DNA from: an uncultured Anaerolineae bacterium
Lineage (GTDB): Bacteria; Chloroflexota; Anaerolineae; B4-G1; DUEL01
Assembly: GCA_937942115.1 (NCBI GenBank)
Contig: CALDFY010000021.1
Location: 1 to 13,253, forward strand
Reading direction: 5' to 3'
Length of the DNA: 13,253 bases
Shown: piece by piece, positions 7,255 to 13,032 of the stretch
How positions within the stretch are numbered: the first letter of the stretch is position 1
Layout of the letters: each line of letters starts with the position of its first letter
Translations under genes and position numbers: made by a program
Notes under the pieces: model-generated
What the model was told of the DNA's origin: nothing
Seen by the model: only the letters and a program-made list of their open reading frames with translations
The model's database searches: none

Positions 7255-7348
7255 GCGTCAACGCAGGTTGACGCCCGGCACGGGAGTGCCCAGGGGAGGC
7301 CGATTTCCAATCGGCGTCCCAGACGGCGAAGCCACCGCCCCTCCGGAA
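7255..7348 (+). repeat. Double-hairpin repeat, 94-bp unit, copy 1
   Basis: Hairpin A is GCGTCAAC (7255-7262), GCAG loop, GTTGACGC (7267-7274). A spacer ending GTGCCCAGGGGAG follows. Hairpin B is GCCGATT (7299-7305), TCC loop, AATCGGC (7309-7315), then a small GGCGAAGCC stem. It is tandem with the next unit at a 94-bp period. Confidence 0.8.
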
Positions 7349-7437
7349 GCGTCAACGCAGGTTGACGCCCGGCACGGGAGCGCCCAGGGGAGGCCGATTT
7401 CCCATCGGCGTCCCAGGCGGCGAAGCCACCGCCCCCA
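7349..7437 (+). repeat. Double-hairpin repeat, 94-bp unit, copy 2
   Basis: Nearly identical to 7255-7348, with about three substitutions before the tail. Hairpin A is unchanged; one change (A to C) lies at the loop edge of hairpin B. It ends in GGCGGCGAAGCC and a C-rich tail like the sequence at the window start. The whole 7090-7473 gap between the aminotransferase stop and the GH99-like start holds these repeats and no supported gene. Confidence 0.8.
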
Positions 7438-7473
7438 ACCCGCCCCGGCGCGTTGCCGGATCGCAAGCCCTCT

Positions 7474-8823
7474 CTACCGGCGCGCAGCCCGCAGCGCGTC
7501 CGCGAAAATCCCCAGCGCCTGCTCCGCCTCCGCCTCCGTGATGACCAGCGGCGGCGCGAAGCGAATGGAACTGACCCCGCAGGTCAGCACCAGAAGCCCC
7601 CGGCGGAAACACTCCTGCATCACCGTCTCCGCCTCGTCGTGGGCCGGCGCGCGGGTCTGAAGGTCCTGCACCAGTTCCACCCCGATCATCAGACCCAGTC
7701 CCCGGACGTCGCCGATGAACGGCGGGCGGCCGTCCCGCTCCACCTCCCGGGCCAGGTCGCGCAGCCCTTCCAGGAGCCGCGTCCCTACCCGGACCGCGTT
7801 CTCCATCAGCCTTTCTTGCTCTATCACCTCTATGGTCGCCAGAGCGGCCGCGCAGGCGACCGGATTGCCGCCGAACGTGCTCCCGTGGGCGCCGGCGGGC
7901 CATGTCATCACCGACTCCCGCGCGACGGTCGCCGAGACGGGCATCCCCGAAGCCAGCGCCTTCGCCACGCAGAGGATGTCCGGCACCACGCCCCAGTGCT
8001 CGGTGGCGAACCACTTCCCCGTCCGCCCCATCCCCGATTGTACCTCGTCGGCTACCAGCAGGATGCCGTAGCGGTTGCAGAGTGCGCGCACTTTTTGCAG
8101 CCACCCGTCCGGCGGGACGATGTAGCCGCCCTCGCCCTGCACCGGCTCCACGAAAATCGCTGCCACCTCGTCCGGTGGCACCGACCGGCTCATCAGCGTC
8201 TGCTCTATGAAGTCCACGCAGGCCAGGTTGCAGGACGGATAGGTCAGGTTATACGCGCAGCGGTAGCAGTAGCCGTAGGGCACGTGGACGACGCCCGGCA
8301 GGAGCGGCATGAAGCCCCGGTGGTAGACCGGTTTGCTGGCCGTCAGCGAAACTGCGCCCATTGTCCGGCCGTGAAATGCGCCGAAGAAGGCAATGACGTA
8401 CGGGCGTCCGGTGTGGTAGCGGGCCAGTTTCAGCGCCGCCTCCACCGCTTCCGCGCCGGAGTTGCCCAGGAAGACCCGCTTCGGCTCATCGCCGGGCGCG
8501 ATGGCCGCCAGCCGCTCCGCCAGGGCGATATACTGTGGGTCGTAGAAGTCGGCGCCGCAGATGTGGAGCAGCCGCTCCGCTTGCTCCTGGATCGCCCGCA
8601 CCACGCGCGGGTGGCAGTGGCCTGTAGCGCAGACGGCGATCCCGGCCATACAGTCCAGAAACTGGTTGCCGTCCACGTCCTCCACAGTGCACCCGTAGGC
8701 CCGTTTCACCGCCAGCGGATACGCCCTGGGCAGCGACGGCGACACCACCCGCTCGCTCCGTTCCACAACAGCCTGTGCCTGCGGGCCGGGGAGTACCGCT
8801 TTTTCTAAAACTTTAGAACACAT
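7474..8823 (-). CDS. Class III PLP-dependent aminotransferase (GabT/ArgD-like)
   Basis: Transfers an amino group, probably from an omega-amino acid such as 4-aminobutyrate or ornithine, to a 2-oxoacid; cytoplasmic. The 449 aa show family motifs: substrate/cofactor region GNSGAEAVEAALKLAR (about 120-135), AFHGRTMGA (149-157), VEPVQGEGG (225-233), LLVADEVQSGMGRTGK (255-270, Asp259 for the pyridine nitrogen), and PLP lysine Lys288 in CVAKALASGMP, followed by GSTFGGNPVACAAAL. An unusual four-Cys segment (C186, C189, C198, C202) lies in the middle. ATG 8823 is chosen because AAGGAGGG sits 6 nt upstream; a longer frame would start inside the leader. Expressed from its own promoter, divergent from the corrinoid/MttB genes. 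Some relatives are racemases or acetylornithine aminotransferases, so the substrate is unsure. Confidence 0.92.
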   Translation of the reverse strand: MCSKVLEKAVLPGPQAQAVVERSERVVSPSLPRAYPLAVKRAYGCTVEDVDGNQFLDCMAGIAVCATGHCHPRVVRAIQEQAERLLHICGADFYDPQYIALAERLAAIAPGDEPKRVFLGNSGAEAVEAALKLARYHTGRPYVIAFFGAFHGRTMGAVSLTASKPVYHRGFMPLLPGVVHVPYGYCYRCAYNLTYPSCNLACVDFIEQTLMSRSVPPDEVAAIFVEPVQGEGGYIVPPDGWLQKVRALCNRYGILLVADEVQSGMGRTGKWFATEHWGVVPDILCVAKALASGMPVSATVARESVMTWPAGAHGSTFGGNPVACAAALATIEVIEQERLMENAVRVGTRLLEGLRDLAREVERDGRPPFIGDVRGLGLMIGVELVQDLQTRAPAHDEAETVMQECFRRGLLVLTCGVSSIRFAPPLVITEAEAEQALGIFADALRAARR

Positions 8824-8866
8824 CTTTTCCCTCCTTGAACGGGGCACGGATAGACGCAAAGATTCC

Positions 8867-8926
8867 CTGAAAATCGTGTCTTTCCGTGTTTCCTCCGTGT
8901 TCTTCCGTGTCTTATACGATTTTCAG
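8867..8926 (-). promoter_or_regulatory. Long hairpin in aminotransferase 5' leader
   Basis: Perfect 11-bp arms CTGAAAATCGT/ACGATTTTCAG at 8926-8916 and 8877-8867 (minus-strand reading) enclose 38 nt that carries three or four CACGGA-like repeats. Flanking AGAT/ATCT can extend the stem past a bulge. It falls between the predicted transcription start (about 8932) and the ribosome binding site, so the roughly 110-nt leader is structured. I do not recognise a known riboswitch class. Confidence 0.55.
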
Positions 8927-8938
8927 TATCTTCCACTC

Positions 8939-8967
8939 ATTTTACCACACTTTTCAATCCCAGACAA
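8939..8967 (-). promoter_or_regulatory. Sigma70-type promoter for the aminotransferase
   Basis: On the minus strand, -35 TTGTCT (8967-8962), a 17-nt spacer, and extended -10 TGG-TAAAAT (hexamer 8944-8939). Transcription would start near 8932, leaving a leader of about 110 nt before ATG 8823. It lies in the AT-richest stretch of the window. Confidence 0.65.
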
Positions 8968-8997
8968 CCTTTTTTCTGCGTTTTTCAATTCCCCGAC

Positions 8998-9026
8998 TTG
9001 ACACCCATCCCATCATGTGATATATT
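8998..9026 (+). promoter_or_regulatory. Strong sigma70-type promoter for the corrinoid/MttB genes
   Basis: Perfect -35 TTGACA (8998-9003), exactly 17 nt, and -10 TATATT (9021-9026) preceded by the TGn extension (TGA). Predicted start is near 9033, exactly where the heptameric array begins. This is the clearest promoter in the window and argues that the real gene start is ATG 9083, not GTG 9017, which lies inside the promoter. Confidence 0.8.
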
Positions 9027-9032
9027 TGGAAC

Positions 9033-9060
9033 GGAGTACGGAATACGAAGTACGCAGTAC
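9033..9060 (+). repeat. Heptameric repeat array in the corrinoid gene leader
   Basis: Four 7-bp units follow each other: GGAGTAC, GGAATAC, GAAGTAC, GCAGTAC. They fill the first half of the predicted 5' leader, from the likely transcription start to 22 nt before ATG 9083. The ribosome binding site GGAGG is at 9073-9077. Confidence 0.75.
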
Positions 9061-9082
9061 ACAAACGAACCCGGAGGCAACT

Positions 9083-9733
9083 ATGAGTGACGCTCTCTTC
9101 CAGTCCATGGCCCAGAGCATCATAGACGGCGACCCCGACGCGGCGGCCGACCTGGCCCGCAAGGCCATAGAGGCGGGCATAGACCCCCTGGAGGCCATCA
9201 ACAAGGGCTTTGTCCCCGGCGTGGACTACGTCGGCGAGCAGTACAGCAAAGGCGAGATGTTTCTCCCCGACCTGGTCCTGGCGGGCGAGGCGATGAAGGC
9301 GGCCATCGCCGTCCTGGAGCCGGAGATTGCCCGTCAGGGTGGCCAGCGCCAGACCCTGGGCACCGTCGTCATCGGCACCGTGGAGGGCGACATTCACGAC
9401 ATCGGCAAGACCCTGGTGGCGACCATGCTCTCCGTCGGCGGCTTCCGCGTTTACGACCTGGGCGTGGACGTGCCCATCGCGAAGTTTGTGGAGAAAGCGC
9501 GCGAGGTGAATGCCGACATCGTCGGCATGAGCGCCCTGCTGACGACCACCATGGTCCGCCAGCGGGACGTCATTGAGGCTCTGGAGGACGCCGGCCTGCG
9601 CGCACGGGTCAAGGTCATGGTCGGCGGAGCGCCCGTCACCCGAGCCTGGGCCCAGGAAATCGGCGCGGACGGCTACAGTGAGGACGCCATCGGCGCCGTC
9701 GCCGTCGCCAAACAACTGGTCAGCGCCGGCTGA
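9083..9733 (+). CDS. Methyltransferase corrinoid protein (MtbC/MttC/MtgC family)
   Basis: Small cobalamin-carrying protein that receives a methyl group from an MttB-type methyltransferase on its Co(I) centre and passes it to a second methyltransferase. At 216 aa it has the usual size. Residues 1-85 form the helical cap domain (VPGVDYVGEQYSKGEMFLPD). The Rossmann cobalamin domain follows, with DIHDIG at 103-108, in which His105 is the lower cobalt ligand, then SALLTTTM and VGGAPVT. ATG 9083 has GGAGG 5 nt upstream and a strong promoter at 8998-9026. Two MttB homologues follow on the same strand, which points to methyl transfer from a methylated amine. The carrier-side methyltransferase and the reductive activator are not in the window. 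Confidence 0.95.
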   Translation: MSDALFQSMAQSIIDGDPDAAADLARKAIEAGIDPLEAINKGFVPGVDYVGEQYSKGEMFLPDLVLAGEAMKAAIAVLEPEIARQGGQRQTLGTVVIGTVEGDIHDIGKTLVATMLSVGGFRVYDLGVDVPIAKFVEKAREVNADIVGMSALLTTTMVRQRDVIEALEDAGLRARVKVMVGGAPVTRAWAQEIGADGYSEDAIGAVAVAKQLVSAG

Positions 9734-9749
9734 CCACCGGCTGCAGGCC

Positions 9750-10014
9750 ACCAAACAGGGTCGGCGCAGGCCGACCCCTGGCTACAAGCCCAGGAAGGCC
9801 GACTTCCAGTCGGCGCCTGGACTGCGACTGGATGATTCAGGCCGACCCCTGGCCGCAGGCCCAGAGAGGTCACACCAAACAGAGTCGGCGCAGGCCGACC
9901 CCTGGCTGCAGGCCCAGGAAAGCCGACTTCCAGTCGGCGCCTGGACTGCGACCGGATGATTCAGGCCGACCCCTGGCCGCAGGCCCAGGAAGGCCGACTT
10001 CCAGTCGGCGCCTG
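9750..10014 (+). repeat. Double-hairpin repeats, about 2.5 copies at 124-bp period
   Basis: The gap between the corrinoid gene and the first MttB-like gene is almost entirely repeat. ACCAAACAG units start at 9750 and 9874. Hairpin A of copy 1 is GGGTCGGC-GCAG-GCCGACCC (9758-9777) and hairpin B is GCCGACT-TCC-AGTCGGC (9798-9814). Copy 2 repeats both, and a third partial copy ends at 10014 with a further hairpin B. The layout (A with GCAG loop, CCCAGGA spacer, B with TCC loop) matches 7255-7437 and 13104-13166 although the stem sequences differ. I see no promoter or gene in the gap; one frame stays open through it. Confidence 0.85.
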
Positions 10015-10035
10015 CTCCCTGTGCAAAGGAGTCCC

Positions 10036-11478
10036 ATGTCCCGACCCATCAAATCCATCACCAATCCGCGCCTGAGCCTTCAGATTCTCAGCCCGGAGGA
10101 CGTCCAACGCATCCATACTGCTACCCTGGAGGTCATTGAGACCGTTGGCGTCCGATTCCCGTCTCCCAAAGCCCTGGAGATTTGGGCGGCCCACGGCGCG
10201 CAGGTGGACCGGGATACCCAGATCGTCCGGGCGCCTGGCCACCTGATAGAGGACGCCCTGAAGAAAGCGCCGCCCGTCTACACCCTCGCTGCCCGCGACC
10301 CGGCCCAGGACCTCCCTCTGGACGGCAACCACGTCTACGTCGGCACCGACGGCTGTGGGGTGGAGGTCATAGACCTCTACACCGGCCAGCGGCGCCGCTC
10401 CCGGCTCCAGGACGTGGCCGAAATCGCCCGTGTGGCCGACTACCTGGAAGAGGTCGCGTTTATCTGGATACCGGTCTCGGCCCAGGACTGCCCGCCGGAG
10501 ACACGGGGCCTCTACGAACTGAAGGCGGCCTGGGAGAACACCACCAAACACGTCCAGACCGAGAGCATCTATTCGGAGCGGGAGGCGCGGGCGTCGGTGG
10601 AAATGGCCGCCGCCATCGCTGGCGGACGGGAGGAACTGCGGCGGCGGCCGGTGCTCTCGTATGCCCTCTGCACCGCGCCGCCCCTGGGCCAGGACCCCGG
10701 CACCCTGGAGGCGGCACTGGTGGCCGCCGAGGCCGGTATTCCCGTCGGCTTTATGACCATGACCTCCTGCGGTTCCACCGCCCCGGCGACCCTGGCGGGC
10801 AACCTGGTGGTGGGCAACGCCGAAGTCATCAGCGCGCTGGCGATGATCCAGTTGGCCTACCCCGGCGCGCCTGTCTTCTATGCCGCCGCCCAGACCGCGA
10901 TGGACCTGCGCACTGGCGGCTACACGGGCGGCGGCCCGGAGGACTTCCTCTTCGGCGCGGCCTCCAACGTCCTGGCCGACTTCTACAACGTCCCCCTCTC
11001 TATGGGCTCCTTCGCCACCGGCGCTAAAGAACCCAACTGGCAGGCCGGGATTGAGAACAGCCTCTCTACCTTTATGGCCTGCGTCGTCATGTCCGATATG
11101 CTCCTGGGCGTCGGCCTTCTCCACGGCAGCCGCATCTGGTCCTACGAACAGATGCTTATGGACTGTGAAATCTACGACATCGTCTACCATATGATGAAGG
11201 GCATCGTGGTGGACGACGAGACCCTGGCGCTGGACGTCATCCGGGCCGTGGGGCCGGGAGGCAACTTCCTGGCCCAGAAGCACACCCGGAAGCACATGCG
11301 GGAGTTGTGGGTGCCGAAGTTTATGGACCGGCGCCCCTACGAGGAGTGGGAGGCGAAGCGGGACGGCGCCCGGGACTGGGCCCGGGCAATGGCCCAACAG
11401 ATTCTGGAGACCCACCGGCCGGAGCCGCTGGACCCCCAACTCTCCGCTGAACTGGAGCGCATCATCGCCAAAGCGTGA
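10036..11478 (+). CDS. MttB-superfamily methyltransferase, non-pyrrolysine type (1)
   Basis: Probable methylamine- or quaternary-amine-specific methyltransferase that methylates the corrinoid protein encoded upstream. The 480 aa cover the whole TIM-barrel family: N-terminal SPEDVQRIHTATLEVIETVGVRF, central SYALCTAPPLGQDPGTLEAAL and MTMTSCGSTAPATLAGNLVVGNAEVI, and C-terminal QAGIENSLSTFMACVVMSDM followed by SYEQMLMDCEI. Unlike archaeal trimethylamine MttB there is no in-frame TAG for pyrrolysine, as in the glycine-betaine (MtgB), proline-betaine and carnitine methyltransferases. ATG 10036 has AAAGGAG at 10025-10031. A frame open upstream to 9832 is only repeat sequence. The substrate is unknown. 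The next gene is a diverged paralogue. Confidence 0.92.
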   Translation: MSRPIKSITNPRLSLQILSPEDVQRIHTATLEVIETVGVRFPSPKALEIWAAHGAQVDRDTQIVRAPGHLIEDALKKAPPVYTLAARDPAQDLPLDGNHVYVGTDGCGVEVIDLYTGQRRRSRLQDVAEIARVADYLEEVAFIWIPVSAQDCPPETRGLYELKAAWENTTKHVQTESIYSEREARASVEMAAAIAGGREELRRRPVLSYALCTAPPLGQDPGTLEAALVAAEAGIPVGFMTMTSCGSTAPATLAGNLVVGNAEVISALAMIQLAYPGAPVFYAAAQTAMDLRTGGYTGGGPEDFLFGAASNVLADFYNVPLSMGSFATGAKEPNWQAGIENSLSTFMACVVMSDMLLGVGLLHGSRIWSYEQMLMDCEIYDIVYHMMKGIVVDDETLALDVIRAVGPGGNFLAQKHTRKHMRELWVPKFMDRRPYEEWEAKRDGARDWARAMAQQILETHRPEPLDPQLSAELERIIAKA

Positions 11479-11485
11479 AACGGGA

Positions 11486-11541
11486 TTCCCGCTTCACGTT
11501 TCCCGTTTCCCGTTTCACGTTTCCCGTTTCACGTTTCACGG
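11486..11541 (+). repeat. Heptameric repeat array upstream of the second MttB-like gene
   Basis: Eight 7-bp units in register: TTCCCGC, TTCACGT, TTCCCGT, TTCCCGT, TTCACGT, TTCCCGT, TTCACGT, TTCACGG. The final unit supplies part of the GGAG ribosome binding site (11540-11543) of the gene at 11551. The preceding CGTGAAACGGGA can pair with the first units to form a hairpin (11474-11498). The array fills nearly all of the 72-nt gap. Confidence 0.85.
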
Positions 11542-11550
11542 AGCACTCCC

Positions 11551-13032
11551 ATGCAACCCAAACTGGAACTGCTCACCCCCGACCTGATTGACCACATCCT
11601 GGGCGAGGCCTTTTACCTGCTGGAGACCCATGGCGTGAAAGTCCAGGATGCCGAGGCGCGCCGTCTCCTGAAAGAGGCGGGCGCGCGGGTGGACGAGGCG
11701 AACGAGGTGGCCTACATCCCCGAAGCTGTCATCCGGCGGGCCCTGGAGACGGCTCCCCGGGAGTTCTACCTCTACAACCGGGCTGGGGAACCGGTCATCC
11801 GCTATGGCGGCGATGCCGTCCACTTTGACCCCGGCTCCTCCGGCGTCCACGTCCTGGACCCCGACACGCTGGAGCATCGGCCCTCGCAGACGGCCGATCT
11901 GGTCCGTCTGGTCCAGGTGGCGGAGATGCTCCCCCAGTATGCCGCCCAGTCCACCGCCGTTGTCTGCAATGAAGTCCCCAAAGCCATCGGCGACCTCTAT
12001 CGGCTCTACATCGTCCTCCTCTACTCGGCAAAACCCATTGTCACCGGCGCGTTCTCCGTCCAGACGGCCCACTATATGTTTGACATGCTGGCCATTTTCG
12101 CTGGCGGGCGGGAGGAACTGGCCCAGAAACCGCTGGCCGTCTTTGATGTCTGCCCCTCGCCGCCGCTCATCTGGAGCGAGTTCGGCGCCCGCAACCTGAT
12201 CCAACTGGCCCGCGCGCGCGTCCCGGCCCAGATGGTCTCCATGCCCCTGGCCGGTGCGACAGCCCCGGTGACCCTTCTGGGCGCCGTGGTCCAGCACGCA
12301 GCGGAGTCCCTGAGCGGCATTGTCATCCACCAACTGGCCGGGCCGGGTGCCCCCATCGTCTGGGGCGGCGCGCCGGCCATCTTTGACATGCGCCACGGCA
12401 CCACCCCTATGGGCGCCGTAGAGACGGCGATGATAGACGTCGCCTATGCCCAGGTGGGCAAGTCTCTGGGCCTGCCTACCCACACCTACCTGGGCGCCAG
12501 TGATGCCAAAGTGGTGGACGCTCAGGCTGGCCTGGAGAGCGGCATCACTGCCGTGATCGGCGCGCTCGGCGGCATCAACATGATTTCCGGCGCCGGGATG
12601 CTGGACTTCCTGGCCTGCCAGAGCGCGGAGAAACTGGTGGTGGACGCTGAGGCGATCGGTATGGCCCTGCGGCTGCTGGAAGGTATGAAGGTCCACACGG
12701 ACACCCTGGCACTGGAGATGTTTGCGTCTATCGGTTTCCGGGGCGACTTCCTCAAGCAGAAAATCACCCGCCAACTTTTCCCGAAGGAACAGTACCTGCC
12801 CTCGGCGGTGCTGGACCGGGGCTCCGTCCGGGCCTGGGAGGAAGCGGGGCGGCCCGATACCTTGGCGCGGGCGAAGGCGCGGGTACGGGAACTCCTGGCC
12901 GCCTATCAGCGCCCGCCCATGGATCCCGACCAGGAGCGGGAACTGCGGGCTATGGTGGGACGTCTGGCCCGTCAGGCCGGAATGGACGCCTGTGGGGAAG
13001 CGTGGCTTTTAGAAGAACACCCATCCCAGTAG
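11551..13032 (+). CDS. MttB-superfamily methyltransferase, non-pyrrolysine type (2)
   Basis: Second MttB homologue, 493 aa, full length and without an in-frame TAG before its own TAG stop. Family marks are the N-terminal LTPDLIDHILGEAFYLLETHGVKV, central VFDVCPSPPLIWSEFGARN and MPLAGATAPVTLLGAVVQHAAE, and the C-terminal KVVDAQAGLESGITAVIGALGGINMISGAG block followed by EKLVVDAEAIGMALRLLEGM. It is closer to the classical trimethylamine/betaine MttB pattern at this block than the upstream paralogue, which has lost several of these residues. ATG 11551 has GGAG 7 nt upstream. Likely co-transcribed from the 8998 promoter. The two enzymes may take different methylated substrates or act in sequence on one; this is inference. 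Confidence 0.93.
   Translation: MQPKLELLTPDLIDHILGEAFYLLETHGVKVQDAEARRLLKEAGARVDEANEVAYIPEAVIRRALETAPREFYLYNRAGEPVIRYGGDAVHFDPGSSGVHVLDPDTLEHRPSQTADLVRLVQVAEMLPQYAAQSTAVVCNEVPKAIGDLYRLYIVLLYSAKPIVTGAFSVQTAHYMFDMLAIFAGGREELAQKPLAVFDVCPSPPLIWSEFGARNLIQLARARVPAQMVSMPLAGATAPVTLLGAVVQHAAESLSGIVIHQLAGPGAPIVWGGAPAIFDMRHGTTPMGAVETAMIDVAYAQVGKSLGLPTHTYLGASDAKVVDAQAGLESGITAVIGALGGINMISGAGMLDFLACQSAEKLVVDAEAIGMALRLLEGMKVHTDTLALEMFASIGFRGDFLKQKITRQLFPKEQYLPSAVLDRGSVRAWEEAGRPDTLARAKARVRELLAAYQRPPMDPDQERELRAMVGRLARQAGMDACGEAWLLEEHPSQ

Noticed and set aside
7255..7437. Tandem 94-bp units as a CRISPR array
   Set aside because: There are only two units, no variable spacers and no cas gene nearby; the units are themselves palindromic repeats.
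9017..9082. GTG 9017 as start of the corrinoid gene
   Set aside because: It lies inside the promoter (between -35 and -10) and would translate the heptamer array; ATG 9083 has GGAGG and matches the family N-terminus.
9832..10035. An in-frame upstream extension of the first MttB-like gene by 68 codons
   Set aside because: The extension is entirely repeat sequence, gives a low-complexity peptide, and the family start with AAAGGAG at 10025-10031 points to ATG 10036.
10036..13032. Pyrrolysine-containing MttB genes
   Set aside because: Both genes are fully open with no internal TAG, so there is no sign of pyrrolysine decoding.
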